A DNA stretch of 64,000 bases from Microbacterium helvum (lineage in GTDB: Bacteria > Actinomycetota > Actinomycetes > Actinomycetales > Microbacteriaceae): positions 186,001 through 250,000 of the forward strand of contig NZ_JACXZS010000007.1 of NCBI RefSeq assembly GCF_014779795.1. Direction: 5' to 3'. The notes beneath the pieces were generated by a model, which was not told the origin of the DNA, made no database searches, and worked only from the letters and a program-made list of their open reading frames with translations. This document shows, piece by piece, positions 1 through 8,608 of this stretch (the stretch's first letter is position 1; the number at the start of each line of letters is the position of its first letter). Made by a program: the position numbers and the translations under genes.

Positions 1-637
1 CATGGAGCAGCGCACGTGGACGCTGCTGCGCGAGCTCTCGGCGAAGATCCCCTCGGTGCGGGTGCCCGTCGCCTCGCTGTCGGGCGGACAGCGCCAGACC
101 GTGGCGATCGCCCGGTCGCTCATCGGCGAGCCGCGCGTCGTGATCCTCGACGAGCCGACGGCGGCGCTCGGCGTCGCGCAGACGGCCGAGGTGCTGAACC
201 TCATCGAGCGGCTTCGCGAGCGCGGGCACGGCGTCATCCTCATCAGCCACAACATGGCCGACGTGCTCGCGGTCGCCGATCGCGTCGTCGTGCTGCGCCT
301 GGGCCGCAACAACGGCGTGTACAACGTGGCCGACGTCACCAGCGAGACGCTCATCGCCGCCATCACGGGTGCGGTCGACCATTCGGGCGCACGGTGGACG
401 GCGTCCGGCGCGACGCCTCCAGCGGCCGCGGCCCCCGGGGCGCCGGCGACGCCCGCCCGGCCCGGCCGTGTCCGTCCTCCCGGCCCGGCGGTCGCCGACC
501 CGGCGGCCGCAGACCCGGCGGCCGCAGACCCGGCGGCCGCTGACGAGGCGCCGCTCGACGAGGACACCGGAGGCACCGTCATCCGGATGCCGAGCACCGG
601 CTCCCGTCGGCGCCCCAGAGAGGACGGTCGCCGGTGA
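1..637 (+). CDS. Sugar ABC transporter ATP-binding protein, 5'-truncated by the window edge
   Basis: C-terminal part of a nucleotide-binding subunit energising a monosaccharide importer at the inner face of the membrane. The reading frame is open from the first bases, so the gene begins upstream. Visible are the ABC signature LSGGQRQ, Walker B VVILDEPTAALG and the switch histidine in LISHN; Walker A is outside the window. The ATPase ends near residue 120 of the visible part, followed by about 90 residues of low-complexity Pro/Ala/Asp sequence, including three copies of a DPAAA unit coded by a 15-bp tandem repeat. That tail is unusual for this family. The stop overlaps the next gene's GTG by 4 bp (GTGA), so the permease is its partner. 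It is a paralogue of the ATPase at 3354-4196. Confidence 0.9.
   Translation, partial: MEQRTWTLLRELSAKIPSVRVPVASLSGGQRQTVAIARSLIGEPRVVILDEPTAALGVAQTAEVLNLIERLRERGHGVILISHNMADVLAVADRVVVLRLGRNNGVYNVADVTSETLIAAITGAVDHSGARWTASGATPPAAAAPGAPATPARPGRVRPPGPAVADPAAADPAAADPAAADEAPLDEDTGGTVIRMPSTGSRRRPREDGRR
497..541 (+). repeat. 15-bp tandem repeat x3 inside the ATPase tail
   Basis: Three consecutive copies of the unit GACCCGGCGGCCGCA; the last copy differs at its final base. The array is in frame and encodes repeated Asp-Pro-Ala-Ala-Ala in the disordered C-terminal tail. Copy number can change without a frameshift, so tail length may vary between strains. Confidence 0.85.
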
Positions 638-1881
638 GCGCGCGCGGCGACGAGCGGCTCGTCGACCAGATCCCGGACGAGCGGCTGCTCAGCGGCAGCA
701 GCATCCGCGGACTGCTCGAGGGCTTTGTGGCGCGCATCCGCGGCGGCGACCTCGGCGCGCTGCCGGTCGTCCTCGGCATCGTCGTCATCTGGACGGTCTT
801 CGAGGCGCTCAACCCGGCGTTCCTCTCCAGCGAGAACCTCGTCAACCTCACGATGCAGTGTGCCGCGATCGGCACCATCGCCCTGGGCGTGGTGGTCGTG
901 CTGCTCGTCGGTGAGATCGACCTGTCGGTCGGATCGGTGTCGGGGCTCGCGGCCGCGGTGCTCGCGGTCACCTTCGTGCAGCTGCAGTGGAACCTCGTGC
1001 TCTCGCTCGTCGCCGCCCTGGCGATCGGGTGCCTGGTCGGGCTCCTCTACGGCTATCTGTTCACCCGATTCGGGCTGCCGAGCTTCGTCATCACGCTGGC
1101 CGGGCTGCTCGGGTTCCTCGGGCTGCAGCTGTGGGTGCTCGGCAGGACGGGGTCGATCGCGATCCCGTTCGACTCCTGGATCGTGCAGTTCGCGCAGCAG
1201 CTGTTCCTGCCGCCCTGGGCGGCGTACGCCCTCGCCGTGGTCTCCGTCGGCGTGTACGCGTGGTCCCGTGTGCGACACGCCCAGCGGCGGGCGGCAGCCA
1301 ACCTCGTGAGCCAGGGCTACGCGTCGATCGCGGTGCGCAGCGGCCTGCTGCTGCTGTTCGTGGTGGCGGCGATCTGGTATCTCTCGCTGGACCGTGGGGT
1401 CGGCGTGATGTTCCTGTTCTTCCTGGCTCTCGTGGTCGTCATGAACTTCCTGCTCACGCGCACGCGGTGGGGGCGCTCCGTCTACGCCGTCGGCGGCTCC
1501 GTCGAGGCGGCCCGCCGTGCGGGCATCCGTGTCGATCGCATCTACCTCTCGGTGTTCGCCCTGTGCTCGACGCTCGCGGCGGTGGGCGGCATCCTGGCGG
1601 CCGCGCGGCTCGCCTCGGCCAATCAGAGCTCGGGCACCGGCGACGTAAACCTCAACGCGATCGCCGCGGCCGTGATCGGCGGCACGAGCCTGTTCGGCGG
1701 TCGCGGATCGGCCTTCTCGGCCCTCGTCGGCATCGTCGTGATCCAGTCCATCTCGTCGGGTCTGACGCTGCTCAACCTCGACTCGTCGGTGCAGTTCATG
1801 GTCACCGGCGTGGTGCTCGTGCTCGCCGTCATCGTCGACTCGCTGTCACGCCGCACCCGCGCGGCGACCGGACGCGCCTGA
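634..1881 (+). CDS. Sugar ABC transporter permease (BPD_transp_2 / XylH-RbsC type)
   Basis: Integral membrane subunit of a monosaccharide importer, 415 residues. After a hydrophilic N-terminus of about 45 residues come roughly ten hydrophobic segments. Family landmarks are the GEIDLSVGSVSG segment, GLPSFVITLAG, and the late cytoplasmic motif AVGGSVEAARRAGI followed by GGTSLFGGRGS. It starts at GTG overlapping the preceding stop by 4 bp, which indicates translational coupling. It is clearly paralogous to the permease at 4193-5464, sharing an RGGDLGALP-like segment before the first membrane helix. Substrate cannot be read from sequence; a pentose or hexose is likely from family knowledge. Confidence 0.92.
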   Translation: MSARGDERLVDQIPDERLLSGSSIRGLLEGFVARIRGGDLGALPVVLGIVVIWTVFEALNPAFLSSENLVNLTMQCAAIGTIALGVVVVLLVGEIDLSVGSVSGLAAAVLAVTFVQLQWNLVLSLVAALAIGCLVGLLYGYLFTRFGLPSFVITLAGLLGFLGLQLWVLGRTGSIAIPFDSWIVQFAQQLFLPPWAAYALAVVSVGVYAWSRVRHAQRRAAANLVSQGYASIAVRSGLLLLFVVAAIWYLSLDRGVGVMFLFFLALVVVMNFLLTRTRWGRSVYAVGGSVEAARRAGIRVDRIYLSVFALCSTLAAVGGILAAARLASANQSSGTGDVNLNAIAAAVIGGTSLFGGRGSAFSALVGIVVIQSISSGLTLLNLDSSVQFMVTGVVLVLAVIVDSLSRRTRAATGRA

Positions 1882-2000
1882 ATCGTGCGACCCGCCGCTG
1901 CCTTCACTTGACGAACACGGGCGGTGGCGGCATCCATCGACGCTCTCTTTGCGCTGCGCAGAAATGACTGCTTGGATGCCGCACGCTGTGCAATCTGCAC

Positions 2001-2014
2001 GGTAAGCGCTCTCT
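2001..2014. promoter_or_regulatory. Candidate LacI-family operator upstream of the binding protein
   Basis: The 296-bp gap between permease and binding protein contains GGTAAGCGCTCTCT, centred on the palindrome AGCGCT. It resembles the NNAAGCGCTTNN-type sites of LacI/CcpA-family sugar regulators. A further AAAGCGTTACG lies at about 2063-2073. No regulator gene is in view, so this is inference from motif shape. Confidence 0.3.
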
Positions 2015-2081
2015 GCGCAATCTCGCGCCCGGCGACATCGCTCCGTATCCCTGTGCGTTGCCAAAGCGTTACGTTCAAGAC

Positions 2082-2110
2082 TTGACGACAAGAATCGTCA
2101 TCGTCAATGA
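2082..2110 (+). promoter_or_regulatory. Candidate sigma-70-type promoter of the binding-protein operon
   Basis: TTGACG at 2082-2087 is followed after 17 bp by CAATGA at 2105-2110, about 68 bp before the lipoprotein start. The -35 match is good and the -10 match weak. It lies downstream of the putative LacI-type operator. Confidence 0.35.
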
Positions 2111-2177
2111 TCGCTTCAGCGATGAACACAGGGACGCTCCTGGATCACCCGCTCGCTTCAATGACGAAAGGCAAAAG

Positions 2178-3260
2178 ATGAAGAAGTCTTCACTCCTGGC
2201 CGTCGCCGCCCTCACGGGTGTCGCGGCCATGGCGCTCGCCGGCTGTTCCAGCAGCAGCAACTCCGGCGACGACAACGGCAGCACCGACGCCGGTGCCGAC
2301 ACCGCAGGTCGCGCGTGTGTCATCCTGCCTGACGCGGCTTCGTCGCCGCGCTGGGAGAACTTCGACCACAAGTACCTCGAGGAGGGCCTGAAGGACGCCG
2401 GCTTCGACGCCGACATCCAGAACGCTCAGGGCGACGTCAACAAGTACTCGACGATCGCCGACCAGCAGCTCACCAAGGGCTGCGGCGTCATGCTCCTCGT
2501 CGACTACCAGGGCGCGGCCGAGGCCGTCGCCGAGAAGGCGAAGGCCGAGGGCATCCCCGTGATCGCCTACGACCGCCCCTTCACCGGCGCCGACTACTAC
2601 GTCTCGTTCGACAACGTGAAGGTCGGAGAGATGGAGGGCCAGACGGTCCTCGACGGCCTCAAGACCGCCGGCAAGGACCCGGCGACCGCCGTCGTCGTGT
2701 ACATGGGCGGCGACCCGACCGACGGCAACGCCGCCATGTTCCACGACGGCGCCGTGTCGGTCATGGAGGCCGCGGGCATCAAGCCGGCCGCCGAGCCGAC
2801 CGGTGTGTGGGACCAGGCCAAGTCGCAGACCAACTTCGAGCAGGCGCTCACCTCGCTCGGCGGCAAGGTCGACGGCGTGTGGGTCGCCAACGACACCAAC
2901 GCGGCCGGCGTCATCAAGGTCCTGCAGGACAACAACCTGACCGGCGTGGCCGTGTCGGGTCAGGACGCGAACGTCGCGGGCCTGCAGAACATCCTGCTCG
3001 GCTGGCAGACCGCCACGGTGTACAAGCCGGTCAAGGACGAGGCGACCGCCGCGGTCGAGACCGCCGTGTCGCTGCTGAACGGTGACAAGCCCTCCACGAG
3101 CGCCAAGCTCGACGACGGCACGCCGTACATCCAGGTCACCCCGCAGCTCGTCGGACCCGACCAGGTCAAGGACGTCGTCGCCGCCGGCGACGCGTCGTAC
3201 GACGACGTCTGCACCGCCGACGTCATGGCGGCGTGCGACCAGTACGGGGTCACCAAGTAA
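2178..3260 (+). CDS. Sugar ABC transporter substrate-binding lipoprotein (Peripla_BP_4, XylF-like)
   Basis: Extracytoplasmic receptor, 360 residues, anchored to the outer face of the membrane as a lipoprotein. The N-terminus MKKSSLLAVAALTG leads to the lipobox LAGC at about residues 20-23, then a Ser/Asp linker. The mature part has the two-lobed periplasmic-binding fold of the ribose/xylose family, with the motif PVIAYDRPF in the first lobe and WVANDTNAAGV / VSGQDAN in the second. I chose ATG 2178 because AAAGG lies 7 bp upstream and the signal peptide begins there. Two cysteines near the C-terminus (VCTADVMAAC) could form a disulfide. It heads a three-gene transporter operon; ligand identity is not resolved. 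Confidence 0.93.
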   Translation: MKKSSLLAVAALTGVAAMALAGCSSSSNSGDDNGSTDAGADTAGRACVILPDAASSPRWENFDHKYLEEGLKDAGFDADIQNAQGDVNKYSTIADQQLTKGCGVMLLVDYQGAAEAVAEKAKAEGIPVIAYDRPFTGADYYVSFDNVKVGEMEGQTVLDGLKTAGKDPATAVVVYMGGDPTDGNAAMFHDGAVSVMEAAGIKPAAEPTGVWDQAKSQTNFEQALTSLGGKVDGVWVANDTNAAGVIKVLQDNNLTGVAVSGQDANVAGLQNILLGWQTATVYKPVKDEATAAVETAVSLLNGDKPSTSAKLDDGTPYIQVTPQLVGPDQVKDVVAAGDASYDDVCTADVMAACDQYGVTK

Positions 3261-3275
3261 GGTCCCGTCCGCACA

Positions 3276-3311
3276 GCGAGGGTGTCGCGTCGACAGGCGC
3301 GGCGCCCTCGC
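3276..3311 (+). terminator. Intercistronic hairpin after the binding-protein gene
   Basis: GCGAGGG at 3276-3282 pairs with CCCTCGC at 3305-3311, and directly inside it TGTCG/CGACA (3283-3287/3291-3295) pairs around a CGT loop. No T-tract follows. Position between binding protein and ATPase suggests an mRNA stabiliser or partial terminator that lowers expression of the membrane subunits relative to the receptor. Confidence 0.55.
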
Positions 3312-3353
3312 ATGCACCGTGAACCCGGACCCGAACCCCGCAAGGAAGCGAGC

Positions 3354-4196
3354 ATGTCAGACACCATTTCCCCGCCCATCGTCCATGCCTCCGTCGGCAG
3401 CGACGCGGAGCCGATCATCCAGCTGGTCGGCATCAAGAAGTCCTTCGGCCCGGTGAGCGTCCTCAAGGGCGTCGACCTCGTCGTGCGCCCCGGCAAGGTG
3501 ACCGCCCTCGTCGGCGACAACGGCGCCGGCAAGTCCACGCTCATCAAGGGCCTCGCGGGCGTCCAGCCCTACGACGAGGGCGAAGTCCTCATCGACGGGC
3601 AGCACCGCGACCTGCACGCCCCGCGCGATGCCGCGGGTCTCGGCATCGAGGTCGTCTACCAGGACCTCGCACTGTGCGACAACCTCGACATCGTGCAGAA
3701 CATGTTCCTCGGTCGCGAGGAGCTCTCGTTCGGCACCTTCGACGAGGGCCGCATGGAGAAAGAGGCGTCCGACACGCTCCGCTCGCTGTCGGTGCGCACG
3801 GTCAAGTCCGTCCGCCAGAAGGTCTCGAGCCTGTCGGGAGGTCAGCGCCAGACGGTCGCGATCGCCCGCGCCGTGCTCAAGAAGGCCCGCGTGGTCATCC
3901 TCGACGAGCCGACCGCCGCCCTGGGCGTCGCCCAGACCGAGCAGGTGCTCAACCTCGTGAAGCGGCTCTCCGAGCAGGGCGTCGCCGTCGTGCTCATCAG
4001 CCACAACCTCGCCGACGTGTTCGCCGTCGCCGACGACATCGCGGTCCTCTACCTCGGGCAGATGGTCGCGCAGATCCCGACCGCCGAGACCACCCGCGAC
4101 GACATCGTCGGCTACATCACGGGCACGAAGTCGCCGCAGAGCGGCGTCGGCATCATCGACACGTCCACGATTCGCACCGAAGGAGGCGCGGAATGA
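3354..4196 (+). CDS. Sugar ABC transporter ATP-binding protein (single ATPase domain)
   Basis: Cytoplasmic ATPase of the importer, 280 residues. It has a single nucleotide-binding domain, unlike RbsA/XylG-type proteins, which have two. Walker A GDNGAGKST, signature LSGGQRQ, Walker B VVILDEPTAALG and LISHN are all present. Start ATG 3354 follows AAGGAAG at 3342; an in-frame upstream codon at 3282 lies within the hairpin and is less likely. The 3' end overlaps the permease start by 4 bp. A short N-terminal extension (about 20 residues) precedes the ABC domain. Paralogue of the truncated ATPase at the window start. Confidence 0.94.
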   Translation: MSDTISPPIVHASVGSDAEPIIQLVGIKKSFGPVSVLKGVDLVVRPGKVTALVGDNGAGKSTLIKGLAGVQPYDEGEVLIDGQHRDLHAPRDAAGLGIEVVYQDLALCDNLDIVQNMFLGREELSFGTFDEGRMEKEASDTLRSLSVRTVKSVRQKVSSLSGGQRQTVAIARAVLKKARVVILDEPTAALGVAQTEQVLNLVKRLSEQGVAVVLISHNLADVFAVADDIAVLYLGQMVAQIPTAETTRDDIVGYITGTKSPQSGVGIIDTSTIRTEGGAE

Positions 4197-5464
4197 CCAG
4201 CAGCGTGACCCGGACTGAGGCCTCGCCCGATCCCGTCGCCGGCGACCTCATCGGCAGCGGCGTGGAGGGCGGCCTCTCGGACCAGCTCTCGGCATGGTGG
4301 CAGCGCGTGCGCGGCGGCGACATGGGGGCGCTCCCCGCGGTCGGCGGCCTTGTCGTGCTCGGCATCCTGTTCTCGATCCTGAGCCCCTACTTCCTCACCG
4401 AGCGCAACTTCGCGAACCTCATGAACCAGGCGGCGACGCTCGTGGTGCTGGGCATCGCTCTCGTCTTCGTCCTCCTGCTCGGCGAGATCGACCTGTCAGC
4501 GGGTGTAACCGGCGGTGTCGGCATGGCCCTGTTCGTGGTGCTGAACGCACAGTTCCACGTGCCGTGGCCGCTCGCGCTGCTCATCGGCTTCGGCTTCGGC
4601 TTCGCGACCGGCGCCCTGATCGGCTTCTTCGTGGCACGGGTGGGCATCCCCTCGTTCGTCGTCACGCTGGGTCTGTTCCTCGGGTTCCAGGGCCTGGCCC
4701 TCGTCGTCATCGGCTCGGGCGGCCAGTTCCGTCTCGAAGTGCCCGAGCTGATCGCGCTGCAGAACGGCAACCTGCCGGTCTGGGGCGGCTGGGTGATGCT
4801 GGTCATCATGCTGCTGATCTCCGGCGGCACCGCGTTCTGGGACCGCGCGCGCCGCAGGCGCGCCGGAGTGCCGAACCGTGCGCTGTCGCTGGTGTTCATC
4901 AAGCTCGCGGCGATCGCGGTCGGCGGAGGGGTGGTCGTCTACTTCCTCAACGAGAACCGTGGCCAGGGTCTCGTCGAGGTCGCCGGGGTGCCGATCGTGG
5001 TTCCCATCGTGCTGACCCTGCTGTGGCTGGGCACGTTCCTGCTCGACCGCACCAAGTTCGGCCGCTACCTCTACGCGATCGGCGGCAACGCCGAGGCCGC
5101 GCGCCGCTCGGGCGTCAAGGTCCGCTGGATCAAGTGGTGGGCGTTCGTGATCTGCTCGGCGCTCGCGGTGTTCTCAGGTCTGCTCAGCGTCGCCCGCGTC
5201 GGCGCCGTCGACGCCACCGTCGGACGCGACATCGTGCTGTCGGGTGTCGCGGCGGCCGTGGTCGGCGGCGTCAGCCTCTTCGGCGGGCGCGGTCGCCTGG
5301 TCCACGCAGCCATCGGCGCACTGGTGATCGCGACGATCACCAATGGGCTCGGCCTGCTCAACCTGCCCGCCGGCATCAACCTGCTGGTGACCGGTGGCGT
5401 GCTGATCCTCGCGGCGACCGTCGATGCGCTGTCGCGGGTGAGGTCCGGCGGCATGCGCATGTGA
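4193..5464 (+). CDS. Sugar ABC transporter permease (BPD_transp_2 / XylH type)
   Basis: Membrane channel subunit, 423 residues, with a hydrophilic N-terminus of about 45 residues and roughly ten hydrophobic segments. Landmarks are LLLGEIDLSAGVTGGVG, VGIPSFVVTLG and AIGGNAEAARRSGVKV, ending with VGGVSLFGGRG. Start ATG 4193 overlaps the ATPase stop (ATGA), and a consensus AGGAGG lies at 4181-4186. Last gene of the transporter operon; a perfect hairpin follows 16 bp downstream. Paralogous to the permease at 634-1881. Confidence 0.94.
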   Translation: MTSSVTRTEASPDPVAGDLIGSGVEGGLSDQLSAWWQRVRGGDMGALPAVGGLVVLGILFSILSPYFLTERNFANLMNQAATLVVLGIALVFVLLLGEIDLSAGVTGGVGMALFVVLNAQFHVPWPLALLIGFGFGFATGALIGFFVARVGIPSFVVTLGLFLGFQGLALVVIGSGGQFRLEVPELIALQNGNLPVWGGWVMLVIMLLISGGTAFWDRARRRRAGVPNRALSLVFIKLAAIAVGGGVVVYFLNENRGQGLVEVAGVPIVVPIVLTLLWLGTFLLDRTKFGRYLYAIGGNAEAARRSGVKVRWIKWWAFVICSALAVFSGLLSVARVGAVDATVGRDIVLSGVAAAVVGGVSLFGGRGRLVHAAIGALVIATITNGLGLLNLPAGINLLVTGGVLILAATVDALSRVRSGGMRM

Positions 5465-5480
5465 CGCGCGGCTCGTGATC

Positions 5481-5516
5481 GAGGGCGCCGGGTGGATGCT
5501 TCCACCCGGCGCCCTC
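5481..5516 (+). terminator. Strong hairpin terminator after the sugar transporter operon
   Basis: A 16-bp perfect stem (5481-5496 with 5501-5516, arm GAGGGCGCCGGGTGGA) and a 4-base TGCT loop. It lies between convergent genes (permease and sirtuin) and can serve both strands. There is no clear T-tract, as is usual in high-GC actinobacteria. Confidence 0.8.
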
Positions 5517-5532
5517 GGTCTGCCGGGGTCGT

Positions 5533-6228
5533 TCACGCCCGCGCCGCGAGCACCTCATCCACCCACGCCGGGACGAGCTCCCCCGCCCGCCCCGCACGCG
5601 CGTCATCGAATGGCACAGCCGGATCAGTCGGCTCGAGGTTGAGCTCCACGGTCCGCGCTCCGAATGCGGCGGCCAGCGCGATGTAGCCCGCCGCGGGGTA
5701 GACCTCACCCGAGGTCCCGATCGATACGAACACCTCGCACGCGACCACCGCCTGCTCGATGCGATCGAGGTCGTACGGCATCTCGCCGAACCACACGACA
5801 TCGGGTCGCAGCATCCGTTCTCCGCACCCGGGGCACGCGGGCCGGTCGATCAGGTCGGCGTCCCATGCCGGCCTCGCCCCGCACGCCGGACACCGGGCAC
5901 GGCGCAGCTCTCCGTGCATGTGAACGAGATTTCGGGTGCCCGCGCGTTCGTGCAGGTCGTCGACGTTCTGCGTCACGACGAGCAGATCGTCGCCGATCGC
6001 ACCCTCCAGCCGCGCGAGCGCACGGTGAGCGGCGCCCGGCGCCACGCCCGCCAACGCGCGGCGCCGGGCGTCGTAGAACGCGAGCACCGTGTCGGGGTCG
6101 GCAGCGTAGCCTTCGGGCGTCGCGACGTCCTCGACGCGGTGGCCCTCCCACAGTCCGTCGGGGCCGCGGAACGTGGGTATCCCGCTCTCGGCCGAGATGC
6201 CGGCACCGGTGAGCACGACGATGCGCAT
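5533..6228 (-). CDS. cobB: NAD-dependent protein deacylase, Sir2 family (CobB-like)
   Basis: Cytoplasmic sirtuin of 231 residues that removes acyl groups from lysine using NAD+. GAGISAESGIPTFRG (NAD site) is at residues 8-22; TQNVDDLHERAG and HMHGEL carry the catalytic histidine; the zinc site is two CxxC pairs (CPAC, CPGC). The segment AFYDARRR contains the Tyr-x-x-Arg pair that in E. coli CobB and SIRT5 recognises succinyl/malonyl groups, so desuccinylase activity is likely. The start ATG has CATGAT 6 bp upstream and no Shine-Dalgarno, suggesting a leaderless transcript. Neighbours are unrelated. Confidence 0.92.
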   Translation of the reverse strand: MRIVVLTGAGISAESGIPTFRGPDGLWEGHRVEDVATPEGYAADPDTVLAFYDARRRALAGVAPGAAHRALARLEGAIGDDLLVVTQNVDDLHERAGTRNLVHMHGELRRARCPACGARPAWDADLIDRPACPGCGERMLRPDVVWFGEMPYDLDRIEQAVVACEVFVSIGTSGEVYPAAGYIALAAAFGARTVELNLEPTDPAVPFDDARAGRAGELVPAWVDEVLAARA

Positions 6229-6263
6229 GACGCCATCATGCCCGAACCGCTTCGGTGGGCAGT

Positions 6264-6302
6264 GCGAGAGGCATCGGGATGCCGCGTCCCGATGCCTCTC
6301 GC
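6264..6302 (-). terminator. Hairpin terminator after the HYR-domain gene
   Basis: Perfect 16-bp stem: GCGAGAGGCATCGGGA at 6264-6279 pairs with 6287-6302 around a 7-base loop. It sits 11 bp past the stop of the secreted HYR protein and upstream of nothing else on that strand except the sirtuin. Confidence 0.78.
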
Positions 6303-6313
6303 GTGTGCGCGGT

Positions 6314-8608
6314 CTACTTCAGCTTGAACAGGGCGCTGATGCTCGATCCGTCGAGCGTGGTCATCGTGACCTTGTAGCACGAACCCGGCGACTTGGGCGT
6401 CTGCCAGTTCTGGATGAACTGTCCGGCCGTCGCGTCGTAACGCAGGCTCGTGCCGCCCGTCGTCGTCAGCTCGATGTCATCGGTCGCGGTGCCGCTGCCC
6501 GGGCACGCGACGCCCTTGACCGTGAACCCCTGGACCGCGGTGACGGAGGTCAGCTCGGTCGAGCCGGCGAACGCCTCGAACTTGAGCGGCACCGTGGCGC
6601 CGCCCTTCACCGAGTTCCAGGTGCCGTTCACGTCGACAGGCTGGAAGAAGCCGCCGAGGGTCCACGCGGCGATCGTGTAGTGGCGCTGCGCGGCCGCGGC
6701 GTTGCCGTGTGCATCGACCGCAGTCGCGGTGAGCGTGTGCGCGCCGGTGGCGGGACCGCTGTCTCCGACCGCGCACGCCACAGCACCGTCGACGAGGTCG
6801 ACCGCCGTGCACGAGCCGGCCGGCGGCACGCTGCCGTACACGTACGTCGCTCCGTCGACGGGTCCACCCACCCACGTGATGGTCGGCGGCTTCGTGTCGA
6901 CGACGCGGACCACGAAGGCGAGCACCGCCGTGTTGCCCGCGTGATCGGCGGCAGAACAGCTCACGGCCGTCTCGCCCAGGGCGAAGGTCGACCCCGAGAC
7001 CGAGTCGCACACGACCTCGACCTGGGCGTCGACGAGGTCCGTCGCGGTGGGTTCGTAGCTCGCCGGTGCGCCGAGCGGGCCGGTCGCTTCGACCTCGAGG
7101 TCCGCCTGCGGCGCGAACACCGGCGCCGTCGTGTCGACGACCGAGATGACGAAGCTCGCTTCGCCGACGTTGCCCGCCGCATCCTCGGCTGTGCACGTCA
7201 CGGTCGTCGCGCCGAGTGCGAAGGTGTCGCCGGATGCCGCGTCACAGGTCACCGGAAGCGCGCCGTCGACGGTGTCGAAGGCCGTCGACGTGAAGCTCGC
7301 CGGGGCGCCGCCTGGTCCGGTGGCCTCGATCGGGTCGAGAGCCGGAACGGTGACGACCGGCGGGGTGGTGTCCACGATCCGGATCTCGAAGCGGCCCACG
7401 GCGATGGTGCCCGCCGCATCGGCGGCGCTGCACTCGACCGAGGTGACCCCGACTGCGAACACCGTGCCCGATGCGGGCACGCAGTGGACCGGCAGTGCAC
7501 CGTCGACGAGATCCAGCGCGGTCGCCGTGAAGGCGACCTGCGTGCCCAGCGGCCCGTCGGCCTCGCGCTGGATGTCACCGGGAACGACGATGCTCGGGGC
7601 CGTGGTGTCCGACACCGTCACGGTGAAGCTCGTCGAGCCGGTGTTGTGCGCCGCGTCGGTGGCGGCGCAGGTGACGGTCGTGGTCCCGACGGGGAAGATC
7701 GCTCCCGACGCCGGCAGGCAGTCAGCGCTCAGTCCGTCGGACACAGCGTCGAAGACGGCCGGCGCATCCCACGTCACGAGGGTGCCTGCGCCCGTGGCCT
7801 CGATGCCGATGTCCGTGACCGGGCCGACGACTGGAGCCGTCGTGTCGACGACATGGACGAAGAACGACGCCGTCGCGGTGTGGTTCGCGGCGTCGGTGGC
7901 CGAACAGTCGACCTTCGTGTCGCCGAGCGCGAACACCGATCCCGAGGCGGGCGTGCAGCTCACCTCCGGCGCGGCGGGCGCCGTCTCGTCCGTCGCAGAG
8001 GCCACGAAGGTCACGACCGCGCCCGCGGAACCTGTCGCCTCGGCGGTGACCCCGGAGGGAACCGTCACCACCGGCGGCGTGCTGTCCAGGATGCACTTCT
8101 GCGGTGCACCCCAGCTCACGGAGACGTCTTTCGTCTGCGTGTGGTTTTGGCCATCGGACACGCGTGGACCGGTGGCTCGGAAGGTCACCGCGCCGCCACC
8201 TGCCGCAGTCTGGGCAGGCAGTGTGATGCTCGCGGCGATGTAGTCCGTTGACAGGGTGCCGTTCGTCCGCGTCTGCCAGTTGCTGAGCACGGTGATCGTG
8301 GGATCCTCGGGCAGAGCCACCGTCATGGACGCGTCCGCGGAGTCGACGGACACCGTGACCGTGCTTCCGTTCGCGAAGGTGACGTTGTCTCCCCCGTTCC
8401 GCCGCGCCGCGATGAGCACCGTGAAGGTGACGGGCTGGTCGGTGCAGGCGGCGACCTCCGCGGCCTGGCCGTCGGGCCCCAGTACGGGAGCGAGCCCGTC
8501 CCCGTCGATGACGAGCTGATCGGCGAACGCCGCAGTCGCCCCTCCTCCGATCAGCAGCAGCGCTGCGGCCGGTCCTGCGAGCACGCGAAATGGGCGCGTT
8601 CGAGCCAT
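6314..8608 (-). CDS. Secreted HYR-repeat protein with C-terminal PxKF domain
   Basis: Exported protein of 764 residues. The Sec signal peptide spans residues 1 to about 29 (MARTRPFRVLAGPAAALLL...AFAD). An N-terminal beta-rich region runs to about 170. Five HYR (immunoglobulin-like) repeats of about 80 residues follow, each opening with D-T/S-x-P-P/A and closing with a Cys pair (e.g. VSCTPASGS...VDCSATDAA). The C-terminal region after about 650 carries FFQPVD...GGATVPLKFEAF, the PxKF motif. No sortase signal or membrane anchor is visible, so it may be released or held by the repeats. Start ATG 8608 is preceded by GAAGGGGAA. HYR proteins are adhesion or surface-assembly modules; the specific role is unknown. 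Confidence 0.88.
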   Translation of the reverse strand: MARTRPFRVLAGPAAALLLIGGGATAAFADQLVIDGDGLAPVLGPDGQAAEVAACTDQPVTFTVLIAARRNGGDNVTFANGSTVTVSVDSADASMTVALPEDPTITVLSNWQTRTNGTLSTDYIAASITLPAQTAAGGGAVTFRATGPRVSDGQNHTQTKDVSVSWGAPQKCILDSTPPVVTVPSGVTAEATGSAGAVVTFVASATDETAPAAPEVSCTPASGSVFALGDTKVDCSATDAANHTATASFFVHVVDTTAPVVGPVTDIGIEATGAGTLVTWDAPAVFDAVSDGLSADCLPASGAIFPVGTTTVTCAATDAAHNTGSTSFTVTVSDTTAPSIVVPGDIQREADGPLGTQVAFTATALDLVDGALPVHCVPASGTVFAVGVTSVECSAADAAGTIAVGRFEIRIVDTTPPVVTVPALDPIEATGPGGAPASFTSTAFDTVDGALPVTCDAASGDTFALGATTVTCTAEDAAGNVGEASFVISVVDTTAPVFAPQADLEVEATGPLGAPASYEPTATDLVDAQVEVVCDSVSGSTFALGETAVSCSAADHAGNTAVLAFVVRVVDTKPPTITWVGGPVDGATYVYGSVPPAGSCTAVDLVDGAVACAVGDSGPATGAHTLTATAVDAHGNAAAAQRHYTIAAWTLGGFFQPVDVNGTWNSVKGGATVPLKFEAFAGSTELTSVTAVQGFTVKGVACPGSGTATDDIELTTTGGTSLRYDATAGQFIQNWQTPKSPGSCYKVTMTTLDGSSISALFKLK

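Noticed and set aside
2058..2177. Longer start for the binding protein
   Set aside because: Would place 40 charged residues before a canonical lipoprotein signal peptide; the ribosome site favours 2178.
6173..8251. Long forward open frame opposite the HYR protein
   Set aside because: Arg/Gly-rich antisense product; the reverse strand has a signal peptide and clear HYR repeats.
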